In this document: positions 36,601 to 45,494 of the stretch, piece after piece
Position numbering within the stretch: the first letter of the stretch is position 1
How the letters are laid out: each line of letters opens with the position of its first letter
NCBI RefSeq assembly: GCF_001592735.1
Contig: NZ_LUKE01000001.1
Location: forward strand, 558,001-622,000
DNA from: Bdellovibrio bacteriovorus
GTDB lineage: Bacteria; Bdellovibrionota; Bdellovibrionia; Bdellovibrionales; Bdellovibrionaceae
Length of the DNA stretch: 64,000 nucleotides
Reading direction: 5' to 3'
Made by a program: the position numbers and the translations under genes
Notes under the pieces: generated by a model
The model's input: only the letters and a program-made list of their open reading frames with translations
Databases searched by the model: none
What the model was told of the DNA's origin: nothing

Positions 36601-36770
36601 TCTTGGGTGGCTTTTCGAGTAAACGTGGTAACCACAATGCGCGGGAAACGGCCTTGGCTTTCTTTAAAGCTTTTTGCGTACTCTAAAAATTCATGAGTCA
36701 GGCGTGTGGTCTTACCCGCACCGGCACCGGCGCGTAAGATGATGTTTAATTCAGATGCGGGGCTCGACAT
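33693..36770 (-). CDS. addA: AddA/RecB-like UvrD helicase-nuclease
   Basis: 1025 residues. A superfamily-1 helicase comes first: LRAGAGAGKTTRL (Walker A), VTTFTRKATQELKERL (motif Ia), STIHGVLS, VDEYQDTSPVQ (motif II), GDPQQSIYLFRGA (motif III), NYRSS (motif IV), TVHASKGLQFDQVI and ALTRAKLGITLLW (motif VI). The C-terminus has a PD-(D/E)xK nuclease site, GQIDLWG then VVDYKTGSQ. This matches AddA, which with AddB resects double-strand breaks. The ATG at 36770 has GGAGG and lies 25 bases inside the AddB-like gene. Confidence 0.9.
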   Translation of the reverse strand: MSSPASELNIILRAGAGAGKTTRLTHEFLEYAKSFKESQGRFPRIVVTTFTRKATQELKERLLAKALEEKREDLFHFVSSKSQVQISTIHGVLSLFLSRYGAAVGLTPDYKIMNEAEIRKGARKIIRKYLLEDAQLQELLEEYDFGTLENSLIHYFNESVVFPEMRFISGAELEKETEKFIKKTAGEIRKVALEIQQESTNDKWQEYAQSLAQFSWRQESESWEDFYARLESFWEHLAKPVFRKTSAPFSLSLNDELSQARDHVDELLESGRYRPAFWEKHQKNCELFEKLAKSFAHDFMASKLEQGLLSMSDLEVLSYKIIREAPEAAVKFSQEWDYWMVDEYQDTSPVQVALLRHLIGEKRFFVVGDPQQSIYLFRGARSEVFQQKVDEVRNEGGQVESKLVNYRSSPEVLEFLNLYFTSLGKNQFAAMTPAPDKEKKGNAQPIAQIQMTETSDDDETSMEVLSTVARIQELLKDGVPPEQICVLGRTHKTLEDIAKVAQDHGVPLQLHSGSSFYERREVLDALAILKFLINPHDNANFVALLRSPWFGIADSELLKFCHHSKHSYWKEALKSVESLSDSHPIRSLKGLLGMSEEKGLSWTLKSALVDFGLFDYSAKVDSTGRREANLWKVLSLLSSEERRPGFNFLDFLDASLETLTADKGGEDADATPVIEPKRVNFMTVHASKGLQFDQVILPGMGQDPRASHASVFSVRENDGLWSLKVRNDETQAMDGSILADQITEELRQREAEEFNRVLYVALTRAKLGITLLWDRKVGKKSWAAHCPLNLEEGLHEEKDFSYLVRVENTRPEKMLQETLANKDVRKPWTHTIPEAVKRSVSVTSLVAPESAHDSVYVPKASQMGVGLAKAQQGTQAHRLFESLKYSSYEDLLGIIEPEFKKPLDYLKNASEIPLFEIIEKGFVEWGFAMKQGSTLLQGQIDLWGVINSTLWVVDYKTGSQKYSDVAFQQLKAYAWSLRKMGYADGIQDVKLAVVYPLDEVIKIKTLSDLPAIEAEMEKLLQESLV

Positions 36771-39472
36771 TGTCGCCTCCACTCACAGGTTGTGCAGATT
36801 TTAAAATCTGCTGGCCGAGGCTGAATCTCACCTTGGCGAATGCGATCCATCGTCGCCATTAAAAGACGACTGAACTCAGTGAGGTACTGTTGTTTCATTT
36901 CGGCCGTGGCATTTTTGTCTTTTCTTTTCGGCGCGGGATACAAAAGTCCCGCGCGATCTTCGATGCGGAAACCTTTGCGTTCAAAATTCTTAAAGACATA
37001 ATAGAAAACACCCAGAACTTCGCCTTGGATGTTTTCTAATAAACCTTTTTCTAAAACCCACATGTAAAACAAGAGCTGCAATTCATGATTTTTCAACCAA
37101 GAAGCATGTGCGGAGATCCCCCCGGCGGAGCTTTTATAATCCAACAGGACTAACTGATTCCCGCCATCACTGTCGATGCGATCAATCTGACCTGAAATTT
37201 TAAAGCAGTTCTCTTTCGGCTCGCGGTGAATTTCTTCGGTACGGGGATCAAGATAAAACTCAAATCTTGTTTCTCTTCCGACGGTTTTGGTTTTTTTAAA
37301 TTCCTCACGCCATTTCTTTTCAATTCCCAAAAACCGCAATCCTAATTGGATGTGCTTACGTTTTAATGGTAACCACAGTCTTTCATCGGCAAATAAGAGC
37401 TTCTTCTCCGCGCGGATTTTTTCTAAAACTTTATCTAGTTCGTCGGAGTTCCAATCATACCGCATGGGTTCTTGAGTTAACACCTCAAAAAGGGCATGGG
37501 CCAATTGCCCGCGCGTGCGGTGATCCACATCTAAATCAATGTCCGGCAAGTCTTTGAGTTTAAAATGCCTTTGCGCTGCAAAAATAAACGGACATTCCAA
37601 AAAGCTTTCTAAAGCGGAAGCTGATAAACGCGGCAGATCCAAAAGCTGGACGGGATCAAGCTCTCTTCGGCCTGCGTCTTGTTCAATGCGCTTTTCGATA
37701 AACTCTTTACGGTCTTGTACCGAAGGACGTGATCCCGGCAAATCCGAATATTGCACTTCATCCCAACGGGTTTCTAAAGGTAAAGACAAATGTTCATGAT
37801 CCCCTTGCAAGCTCATCCAAAAAGTCGATGGGGAACATAAAGAACCGCTTAAATCTGTGGCTCCGAAGCAAAAGAGGTCTTGCTTCGAAGGACTTTCAGA
37901 CAAAAGACGCAATTCAAAATCCAAATCACTTTGATCAGGATTATCCAGGTAAAATCCCAAATCTTTCGCCAGCTCAAAGTAGTCTTGACCCGAAAGTTGG
38001 GTTTTACTGCGACTTCTTAAGGACTCATCGGTGAGCCCTAAGAAAATCCGGTGCAAGGCTTTCTCGCTATCCGCGGACATGAGCTTCGTCACCATAATGC
38101 CGTGGCTCTGACCTTTTTCGATGCTAAACTCTTTGGCTGCGACGATGCTTTCAAGATAGCTCAACCATTCTTTCCAGCTTAAAGCGGTGTTCGCGGTGGC
38201 GTTTTGCAGAAGCTCGCGTAAGATGACTTCCACCATATCTGTCGACGCGGAAGTCCAATAAAAAAGAGCTTGGGCTACAAAAGCTTCACGCAAAATAACC
38301 CCGCGTAAATCCAACTGCTCGTTAAAGACTTTGCTAACGATTTCATTGCGCGACAAATCTTCCGTCGTATACAGGCTTTTAAATAAAGCGCGAAAATCTT
38401 CATAACGAATATGCTGAGATTCATCACGCTCATAAAAAGAAAGCTCTAAGTCCGAACTAGAAAGTCTTCCACTGCGCGAACGCAAAGAGGCTAGCCACCG
38501 AGTCACCGAAGGCAAACTTTGTACTTTGTGAGAGACATCTTTTTGAGCCGCAATGCCTTCTTCTTTTAAAAAAGCTTGAAGAACCGGCCAATAGGTTTCA
38601 ATGTCCGGGGCAATGATCGCAATATTTTCAGCAGCAATCCCCGAGTCAAGCCAAGTGCGAACCTGACCTACCGTGTTTTTAATTTCAGCAAGCATGCCCG
38701 AAAAACGCAGAACCTGGATGCTTTTTTGCGGAGCCGGGCTTGGCGCCAAAGTTTCGGCCTTGCCCTGACTGTGCCCACGTAAATCATCATACGGCTTTAA
38801 CAGAAAATGGAAATCTTCACGCCACGGCGGCGAAGGCTCTATCACCGTCACATCCACCGAACGCGACAAGGTGCGCAGGATTTCAGCTTCCACGCGGGAA
38901 ACCTCGCCTCCCAGATCAACGATCAAAGGGAATTGCCACACTTTTTCTAAATCCGTAAAATTTTGCAGATATGAAGTGATCCAGTCCCCCGTGATCACGC
39001 GATGATCGTGCAAAAGCTTTAAGGCGCAAAAGCGTGCTCGCAAGTACCAATCTTTCCAACGATTCTTGGCTTCCGGGTGGGATTCAAACCATTCCTCCAA
39101 CCGCGACGTACCGTCCGGATGAAAAATGATCGCGGCCATTTCATCAATATACGCAAATACCGTGTCTTCGGCCGAAGAGTTCACACCCAAGACTTCCGCA
39201 TTTTCATCCATGATTGTTCGAAGCAAGCTGCGGGCGAAAGGATCACTGACGAGGCGCAATTTGGGATCTAAACGCTTTAAAAGAATTTTCCATAAATCAC
39301 TGGCACGCAATACGGACTCATCAATGAATTGACCATCTTGTTGCAGAATTTTCTGTTGAAGCTCAAATTTAGTACGCAGATCCGAAACGAGCCATGATTG
39401 CACGCGGGGATTATAGTGTTGGAAAATCTCTTTGATTTGAGATCTATTATTCAGCAGAACTGTTTTTAGCAT
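36746..39472 (-). CDS. addB: AddB-like nuclease with iron-sulfur Cys set
   Basis: 908 residues. The N-terminal two thirds are a helicase-like fold without a usable Walker A. The C-terminal third is a PD-(D/E)xK nuclease: Asp778 and Lys780 in LLDYKSS. Four Cys fit the iron-sulfur staple of AddB: Cys627 in FLECPF and Cys893, Cys896, Cys902 in CTTCEWRRQC. It would partner the downstream AddA-like protein in break repair. It starts 9 bases after a PorV-like barrel gene. Confidence 0.88.
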   Translation of the reverse strand: MLKTVLLNNRSQIKEIFQHYNPRVQSWLVSDLRTKFELQQKILQQDGQFIDESVLRASDLWKILLKRLDPKLRLVSDPFARSLLRTIMDENAEVLGVNSSAEDTVFAYIDEMAAIIFHPDGTSRLEEWFESHPEAKNRWKDWYLRARFCALKLLHDHRVITGDWITSYLQNFTDLEKVWQFPLIVDLGGEVSRVEAEILRTLSRSVDVTVIEPSPPWREDFHFLLKPYDDLRGHSQGKAETLAPSPAPQKSIQVLRFSGMLAEIKNTVGQVRTWLDSGIAAENIAIIAPDIETYWPVLQAFLKEEGIAAQKDVSHKVQSLPSVTRWLASLRSRSGRLSSSDLELSFYERDESQHIRYEDFRALFKSLYTTEDLSRNEIVSKVFNEQLDLRGVILREAFVAQALFYWTSASTDMVEVILRELLQNATANTALSWKEWLSYLESIVAAKEFSIEKGQSHGIMVTKLMSADSEKALHRIFLGLTDESLRSRSKTQLSGQDYFELAKDLGFYLDNPDQSDLDFELRLLSESPSKQDLFCFGATDLSGSLCSPSTFWMSLQGDHEHLSLPLETRWDEVQYSDLPGSRPSVQDRKEFIEKRIEQDAGRRELDPVQLLDLPRLSASALESFLECPFIFAAQRHFKLKDLPDIDLDVDHRTRGQLAHALFEVLTQEPMRYDWNSDELDKVLEKIRAEKKLLFADERLWLPLKRKHIQLGLRFLGIEKKWREEFKKTKTVGRETRFEFYLDPRTEEIHREPKENCFKISGQIDRIDSDGGNQLVLLDYKSSAGGISAHASWLKNHELQLLFYMWVLEKGLLENIQGEVLGVFYYVFKNFERKGFRIEDRAGLLYPAPKRKDKNATAEMKQQYLTEFSRLLMATMDRIRQGEIQPRPADFKICTTCEWRRQCRAPHLN

Positions 39473-39481
39473 TCTTTCGGA

Positions 39482-40597
39482 TCACCGGCGTTGTTTGAGT
39501 CTTCTCTTCTTGCCGCTATTATCCGTGAATTTGAAGTCAGCATCAAAGCTTAAATCAATGTTCAGAGTTACCATATATCGTGCGTCACCCGCTTGACCGG
39601 GATAAACACCCATCTCTTCGGTGTAACTTACAGCATCAATATGAAAGATCAAAAGATTCACCCCGGCGCCATAGCTAAAATAGCCCTGACCATAACCCGC
39701 ACGCAAATCAATCATCGGCAAAGACACTTCGGCACCCAAATGCAATTTTTTTCCGATTTGAATATCCGGCTCCGTCAAATGACGTGCTTCAAAACCGACC
39801 AGAACATCAAGCCCCGGCAAGTCCACGCCCAACCCACCAGCAAAAGTCAGACTTTGCGGGATCGCAGGCGGCGCTTCATCCCCGGCCGTTTTGTTAAAAG
39901 TGGTCGTTCCCACATCTTGCATGATTAGACCCAATGTTGGTTTAAAAACGGGAACTGGGAGTTCGGTCATAAGCGCCACATCCACCCCGTAACCTTGCCC
40001 TTTATTTTGGAACCTATCACCGATGTCTTGGATGCTTGAAGCATCGCTCACATCACCGATGCTGAGCTCTTGGGTCGATCCTCCCCAGCGATTGATCCGT
40101 TTAAATGCCAAACCCAAATAGGTCGTAGGACTTAAAGGAAATGCACCCGCCAAATAAATGGCTTCGTCCTGCACAAAGTAAGTGTCAAATTCGGGAAAGG
40201 CCGGATTATGCAGCTCTAACGAAACCTCGGCATTATTCAAATAGCCAATACCAAAAAAAGGAATCGCCACACCCAATTTACCTGTGGCTTGGGCCCATAC
40301 TTTTTCCCCAAAAAATCTGTTAAATGTCGACGGATCATTCGCGTCGATATCTTGGAAGTTTTTGATATTTTCAAAAGTAAAGCTGTTCGTCGCGGCACTG
40401 AGCTCTAAAAGCTTGATCTCTAAAACCGGTGAAGTCGCTAAACCTGCCGGATTGACAAAGATCGCATCTGCTCCACGAGCAAACGGCGCATACACTCCAC
40501 CCATGGCCCGCGATCTTGCCGAACGAGAGGCATCACCCAATTGAGCTTGGGCTATGGCCGAAGTAAGAATAAGGAGAACGGAAAACACAAACTTCAT
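39482..40597 (-). CDS. PorV/TraF-like outer-membrane protein (copy 1)
   Basis: 371 residues. The signal ends AQA before QLGD. SRAMGGVYAPFARGADAIFVNPAGLA is the N-terminal signature of the PorV/UPF0164/TraF-like barrels. The remainder is beta-rich. The C-terminus is a basic tail, KKRRLKQRR, that is unusual for an outer-membrane protein and absent in the other two copies here. The ATG shares a base with the upstream lipoprotein stop. AddB follows after 9 bases. Confidence 0.8.
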   Translation of the reverse strand: MKFVFSVLLILTSAIAQAQLGDASRSARSRAMGGVYAPFARGADAIFVNPAGLATSPVLEIKLLELSAATNSFTFENIKNFQDIDANDPSTFNRFFGEKVWAQATGKLGVAIPFFGIGYLNNAEVSLELHNPAFPEFDTYFVQDEAIYLAGAFPLSPTTYLGLAFKRINRWGGSTQELSIGDVSDASSIQDIGDRFQNKGQGYGVDVALMTELPVPVFKPTLGLIMQDVGTTTFNKTAGDEAPPAIPQSLTFAGGLGVDLPGLDVLVGFEARHLTEPDIQIGKKLHLGAEVSLPMIDLRAGYGQGYFSYGAGVNLLIFHIDAVSYTEEMGVYPGQAGDARYMVTLNIDLSFDADFKFTDNSGKKRRLKQRR

Positions 40598-41658
40598 CAC
40601 TGAGGATCCAAATTAGGGCAACAGCTTGAAACAATGGATCCTTCAGGACGAGGATACGGAGGCATGCCGCTGGTATCAAAAGTAAAGTCGACGGTAATAC
40701 CGCTAATATTGCAAGATCCAAATCCCATGTCAGAACTTGCGATCAAGCGACGCATAATGATTCGCATATTCTCGGTCACCGCCGAATCTAACGTGTTCGT
40801 GCAAGAAAGGGGTTCATCGAAATATGCTGGCAATCCAAAGTCGGAATACTTCGGTGTTACCGGCAGAACCGGCGTGATCGGAAGTTGATCCCAAGTTTTT
40901 CCCGCCCATAGCGGATTTGCGTCGTAACTTGAGGGGCTGCCAATCACGGGCAAAGTCGCTTCACACAATGTTTTTGCCGAATCAAATGCGCTTCCCGCGG
41001 AACCCGCAGTCAATTCGTCAGAAAGATAGGTCAGGTTTTCAAAAATCAATCCAATACCAGTAGAGATACGATTCACATCGGCATCGGTAAGATGGCTTGC
41101 GGCTGCAGAAGCATCACAGGAATTCCAAGTAACATCCACATTTCCATCACCCAAGCCCGAAGATTCCGTATCAAATTTAGTCTTTAAAGCCACCGCCATA
41201 CGCGTAAGACCCAAAAGAGCGGCATAGACATTCTGGTTATTTGTTCTTAAATTCGCCGTCGCCCCAAGTTCACGCAATGTCGCAATCGAATTATCACAAG
41301 CCGTGATATCGGTCTGCTGAGTCGCATACAGTTCTAACGCAAACTCAAACATTTTTGAAGAACTGACATTTTTTAAACTTTGAATCAAATTAAAAAAGTT
41401 AATCCCGCACTTGCCACCGTAGGCATGCATCAAGCGTTCTTTCACCTTTGTTTGCGAACGAAAGGTCGGCGACAGCGTTGTCGTCAAAATGGTGATAGCC
41501 CCGTCCCAATTTCCAGAATCCATCATCTTGCGCGATTCATAAAATAAAGCGTCATCGCCATCCGTTTTAGAATACTCAGTCAACACGTTCGGTTTATCAC
41601 ACGATGTCGTGATCACTAAGCTCAGAACTAAAATGAGGATTTTACGCAAAGGCTTCAT
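40597..41658 (-). CDS. Cys-containing lipoprotein of unknown function
   Basis: 353 residues. The signal ends TTSC, giving lipidated Cys20. The mature chain is mostly helical in its first half (SRKMMDSGNWDGAITILTTTLS, a possible TPR-like start) and carries about eight further Cys, ending SSCCPNLDPQ. No recognised family. It lies between two PorV-like barrel genes on one transcript, so it is probably their periplasmic partner (inference). The ATG at 41658 has AAGGATGG upstream. Confidence 0.75.
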   Translation of the reverse strand: MKPLRKILILVLSLVITTSCDKPNVLTEYSKTDGDDALFYESRKMMDSGNWDGAITILTTTLSPTFRSQTKVKERLMHAYGGKCGINFFNLIQSLKNVSSSKMFEFALELYATQQTDITACDNSIATLRELGATANLRTNNQNVYAALLGLTRMAVALKTKFDTESSGLGDGNVDVTWNSCDASAAASHLTDADVNRISTGIGLIFENLTYLSDELTAGSAGSAFDSAKTLCEATLPVIGSPSSYDANPLWAGKTWDQLPITPVLPVTPKYSDFGLPAYFDEPLSCTNTLDSAVTENMRIIMRRLIASSDMGFGSCNISGITVDFTFDTSGMPPYPRPEGSIVSSCCPNLDPQ

Positions 41659-41669
41659 GCTTTCCATCC

Positions 41670-42755
41670 TTAAAAGCGAAACGCGAATTTAAATGTGTAA
41701 CGTCTGTCTTCTTTAGGTGTGTCGGCCGTTCCTACTTCTTCTCCGTAAGTCGCCAATTGCCATTGAAATCTCTCTGATGCCAGCTCGAATCCCGCTGTCC
41801 AATATCTCTGATTATATCCTCCGCGAAGGAAGAACACATCCCCGAAGTTCATTTCGAGACCGGCATGCAAAAGTTTAGCTTTGTCGGGCTCATCCGCTGA
41901 TGTTAATAAGCCACGATATTCAACCGTCCACGAGCTACGCACATTATTGGTGTGGATAGGAAACAACGCTGCTGCGACATCTAAGTCTTGCTTTACCAAA
42001 TTGGGACGGTTCGTAGTGCTCATACGCACGCCACTCGCTGAATCAAATTTTGTATCGCCCACATCTCGCAATACCGCTGTCACCGTCGGCAAGAAGGTCC
42101 AAGGGGCCGTTAACATCAAAGCCACATCTGTAGAAAGACCCACGCCTTCACTGGCAATGGTGCTGTAATCTAACGGACCCGTCGCACTTAAGGCAGGATC
42201 AGAGACTTCGATACGACTGATAAGTTTGGTGTTAAATCCAAGCTTGGCGCGGCCATCAAGAAAACGGAAATTAAAACCTAATACGAATGCAAGGTCGTTG
42301 CGGTAATAAGTATTGATGGTGCTGCCATCCCCCGACATCTCCGCATCTAATAAATAGTTTCCATAAAGACCGATACCAAAATTTCGGGCAACAAACGAAG
42401 GAAATACTTGCGCCTTGGCGTGGTAATAAGAACTGCGTTTTTTATCCAAAGCACCGACCACATCTTCCAAGGTGAACGGGTTTGAAAAGCTTTGCTCTTT
42501 ATACATGCCGTAAGTGTTGTAGCCAAACTCTAATTCGGGATCAAACATCGTCCCGTAAAAATCACGAAGTTTCCCCAATGCTGCGGGGTTTACTAACAAT
42601 GCAGTTTCATCATTGGTCACAGCTAAACAAGCTCCGCCCATGCCTTGGCAGCGGACTCCGCTGTAAAAACTGCGACGCTCTTGGGCGTTTGCATCCTGCA
42701 AAAGCGACAAGAAAACTGTGATTTGAATGAGTGAGATCCATAAAATCCGTTTCAT
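41670..42755 (-). CDS. PorV/TraF-like outer-membrane protein (copy 2)
   Basis: 361 residues from the ATG at 42755, which follows GAGGATTCT; the frame extends further upstream without a site. The signal ends ANA before QERR. GVRCQGMGGACLAVTNDETALLVNPAALG is the family signature. The C-terminus is KFAFRF with final Phe, typical of barrels recognised by the BAM complex. It is first in a run with the lipoprotein, copy 1, addB, addA and the PilZ gene. Confidence 0.82.
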   Translation of the reverse strand: MKRILWISLIQITVFLSLLQDANAQERRSFYSGVRCQGMGGACLAVTNDETALLVNPAALGKLRDFYGTMFDPELEFGYNTYGMYKEQSFSNPFTLEDVVGALDKKRSSYYHAKAQVFPSFVARNFGIGLYGNYLLDAEMSGDGSTINTYYRNDLAFVLGFNFRFLDGRAKLGFNTKLISRIEVSDPALSATGPLDYSTIASEGVGLSTDVALMLTAPWTFLPTVTAVLRDVGDTKFDSASGVRMSTTNRPNLVKQDLDVAAALFPIHTNNVRSSWTVEYRGLLTSADEPDKAKLLHAGLEMNFGDVFFLRGGYNQRYWTAGFELASERFQWQLATYGEEVGTADTPKEDRRYTFKFAFRF

Positions 42756-42884
42756 AGAATCCTCTTTTTCAAGATCTTCATCGGCAGAAATGGGGATCAA
42801 ATTGAGACGACTGTCTAAAATAACGACGAAAGTCAGAACATTTATTTTCATCTCGACCTGTAATGGAAAGGCCCGTTAAGGACC

Positions 42885-42912
42885 TTGGTACTATGCCGAT
42901 AAGCCCTATATA
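42885..42912 (+). promoter_or_regulatory. Candidate promoter of the lipoprotein gene at 42946
   Basis: TTGGTA (42885-42890), a 16-base spacer and TATATA (42907-42912), 33 bases before the ATG. Both boxes resemble sigma-70 sites. The gap 42756-42945 shows nothing else I can name. Confidence 0.45.
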
Positions 42913-42945
42913 TAAGACCAGTTCGTTCTCTTGAAGGAGTTTAAA

Positions 42946-43686
42946 ATGAATAAGACGGCAGCAGTGATCCTGAGTTTAAGCATGGGTGCTCTTTTGGCAG
43001 GTTGCGAAGGCGCGCAATCCGAAAAAGATATGATCGCCGAAGCACAGTTTTGCTTAGATGAAGCCACTGATGGGCCTACGGCTAAAGCCTGTGTTTCAAA
43101 GATCGCGGGACTCGATACCATGCAAGCCAACACCCTTCGTTGCGCGGCAGGATTTATTGAAGCTGAAGTCACCAGCCCGCGCAATCTTTCCAACGCACTG
43201 AACGCCATCAGTAATGGTGAAGGAGCATCCTCATTACTGACCTCATTAAGCTTTCCGAGCGTCACTTTGGCCAATGAGACTTTCGTTTCCTGTAACAAAG
43301 CCTCGACAACGGGATTAAAATTGATTGGTGCGATGGCAAAAAGTGCCACCTTACTTGCAGAAGCTGCCAAATCATTTGGCCTAAGCTCATGCTCTACGAT
43401 CACGGCTTGTTCGCCAGCGGACCTTGAAAACGGTTTACAACAATTAGCGGACGATATCCAATCGGGAAACCCCAGCGCGCAAACAGAACAAACAGTTTTA
43501 GCGGTGGTCGCATCCATCCAAACGGTTTACACATCGACTTGTACAGGATCTAGCACAGCAAATGGCGATATCTGTAATCAGATCAACAATGCCATCTCTA
43601 CTTCAGGAAAAGACATTACAACCACAAATGAAGCAGAACTCTTAGCCATCGGCAAAGAGCTTCTGCTTCAATGGAAAAACAATTAG
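42946..43686 (+). CDS. Helical lipoprotein of unknown function
   Basis: 246 residues. The signal ends LLAGC, with lipidated Cys19. The rest is Ala/Ser/Thr-rich and probably helical, with ten or so Cys in the mature chain (such as FCLDEATDG, CVSKIAG, CSTITACSPADLE). Its composition recalls the Cys-rich lipoprotein at 40597-41658, which also sits beside PorV-like barrels. GAAGGAG precedes the ATG. It converges on the third barrel gene with a 4-base overlap. Confidence 0.77.
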   Translation: MNKTAAVILSLSMGALLAGCEGAQSEKDMIAEAQFCLDEATDGPTAKACVSKIAGLDTMQANTLRCAAGFIEAEVTSPRNLSNALNAISNGEGASSLLTSLSFPSVTLANETFVSCNKASTTGLKLIGAMAKSATLLAEAAKSFGLSSCSTITACSPADLENGLQQLADDIQSGNPSAQTEQTVLAVVASIQTVYTSTCTGSSTANGDICNQINNAISTSGKDITTTNEAELLAIGKELLLQWKNN

Positions 43687-44876
43687 AAATCTAAGTTCAA
43701 ACGAGTCGCGTAAACGCGGCTCTCAATCGGCGTATTGCGAGTGCCGACGTCATTCGCATACGTCACTAAGTCCAGATTAAAGATACCAAGTTCCGCCGAC
43801 AGACCGGCCGTCCACATCCGGAAATCAGCACCATTTAAACCAAATCGGTAATGCCCTTTCCACCATGACGACACTGTCCAATCAAATTCTAAACCGGCAT
43901 GAATACCTTTACGCCAGTTGAAATCCGGATGACCTAAATCACGCACATCAAGAACACCCCGGCCCCCAAAAATCCAGGCAGATGGATATTCCCAACGAGA
44001 GCCCAAATCATACACACGGTACAACTTTTCTGGACGATCCGTTGAAGTGTTTTCTTTATTTACTAGCTTCATGGATTGACCAAAACCCATTTCACCGACG
44101 TTACGCACGACCGCGCCGAAAGTTGGACGCGCCAATCTTAAAACAGACCAGAAACCTTCATCGGGAAGCTCTGGTGTCCACAAAACACCGATATCGGCAT
44201 CGATCGTGTAACCTTCTAATAGGTCCTCTTTTCTTACAATTTCATCACTCGCCGCTAAATCCGTCGCACTGATCGGTTTGCTAAAAAAACCGCGGTTGAC
44301 GAATTTACCAGTGATACCCCATGAAAAACGGCCATGATCAAAACCTTTTAGATCATCGGCATAAGCAAGGCCCAAAGTTGTATCTGCATACACGGTGGCA
44401 TTTAAAGTAGGACCAACTTGTTGATGCATGGCCATTTCCACACTGACATCTAACGGAATTAAAGCAACTCCCCAATTCGGGCGCACCCACGCGGCTTCTA
44501 ACGGAGAGACCCGTACAGAAAACACATCGCCGTAGTGGCGTTGGATCAACTCCAAATACTGCGTTTGCTTATCCGTTTCAGACAAGGCCGCATTATCTTC
44601 GATAACTTTATATTCATCGTAAAAATCTTTAGCTCCTGGGGTTGCCGCATAGCTCATGGAAAGATTGATCTGACCATCTTCACGGCGCGCTAAACCCGCC
44701 GGATTATAAAAGATGGCCGTATAATCATTAGCAACAGCAACGAAGGCATCACCCATTCCCATCGCGCGCGGAGATTGATACTGATGATGAATGGTCGTAC
44801 TAATACTTTGGGCTAAACTTATAGAAGAGAACGCCAAAGTTACTAGGCTCAAGGATAAGCCCCGTCTTGAAATCAT
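43683..44876 (-). CDS. PorV/TraF-like outer-membrane protein (copy 3)
   Basis: 397 residues from the ATG at 44876, which has GGAGG just upstream. The signal ends SLA before QSIS. SPRAMGMGDAFVAVANDYTAIFYNPAGLAR is the clearest version of the family signature. The C-terminus is ATRLNLDF with final Phe. All three copies share the start signature and a late DVGTRNTP or DVGTTTF/EVGTADTP-like turn. It is divergent from the small barrel gene at 44931. Confidence 0.83.
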   Translation of the reverse strand: MISRRGLSLSLVTLAFSSISLAQSISTTIHHQYQSPRAMGMGDAFVAVANDYTAIFYNPAGLARREDGQINLSMSYAATPGAKDFYDEYKVIEDNAALSETDKQTQYLELIQRHYGDVFSVRVSPLEAAWVRPNWGVALIPLDVSVEMAMHQQVGPTLNATVYADTTLGLAYADDLKGFDHGRFSWGITGKFVNRGFFSKPISATDLAASDEIVRKEDLLEGYTIDADIGVLWTPELPDEGFWSVLRLARPTFGAVVRNVGEMGFGQSMKLVNKENTSTDRPEKLYRVYDLGSRWEYPSAWIFGGRGVLDVRDLGHPDFNWRKGIHAGLEFDWTVSSWWKGHYRFGLNGADFRMWTAGLSAELGIFNLDLVTYANDVGTRNTPIESRVYATRLNLDF

Positions 44877-44930
44877 TTTGCCTCCAAATTTCATTAACAA
44901 TGATTGTAGTCATAATTTATACTTATTCGT

Positions 44931-45494
44931 ATGCGACTTTTGCTGCTTCCATTTTTTTTGACCTTCGTCTTGAATGCCGCCCCAGCGTCTGCGGCACCAC
45001 AAACAACCACGACGGTTGAGTCCACTCCTTTAAGGGGGGACGATGATCCGGCCTTGGTCAGAACCAATCCCGCATTTCGCGAAGATCCCGTGACATTTTT
45101 CATGAATCTTTCCATTGGGTACGATGGCGGCAATCTTTTAGAACGCGATGAGTATGTTCAAGGCGGTTATTTTGCTTTGCGCTTTATGCCTTTAAAAAAT
45201 GACCAGATTGTTTGGGATTATCATTTAGAGGTGAGCGAAAAGAATCTTTTGGGGGTGGCGGTCGGTCGTCGTTGGTATTGCTGCCCGGGGGATGAGTTTA
45301 TGCCTTATGCGCGGGCATCGGCCAACATGATTTTAGATCCCAAGGATGAGCTTGCGGGATTTGCCGAAATTCGCCGTTGGCGCTTGCGCGCCGCTGTCGG
45401 TATCGGTGAAAAGTTCATTTGGGAGTTCGGTGTCGGTCTTGCGGTGACAGGTCCGGATATCTATGCCCAATTCGGTTATAACTTCGGCTTTTAA
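44931..45494 (+). CDS. Small exported, probably outer-membrane protein
   Basis: 187 residues. A signal peptide ends ASA before APQT. A short acidic stretch is followed by about eight beta strands, ending FGYNFGF with terminal Phe. There is one CC pair (RRWYCCPG). No ribosome site precedes the ATG; AATTTATAC lies 15-23 bases upstream and could be a -10 close enough for a leaderless or nearly leaderless transcript. It converges with coaE by 4 bases. Confidence 0.7.
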   Translation: MRLLLLPFFLTFVLNAAPASAAPQTTTTVESTPLRGDDDPALVRTNPAFREDPVTFFMNLSIGYDGGNLLERDEYVQGGYFALRFMPLKNDQIVWDYHLEVSEKNLLGVAVGRRWYCCPGDEFMPYARASANMILDPKDELAGFAEIRRWRLRAAVGIGEKFIWEFGVGLAVTGPDIYAQFGYNFGF

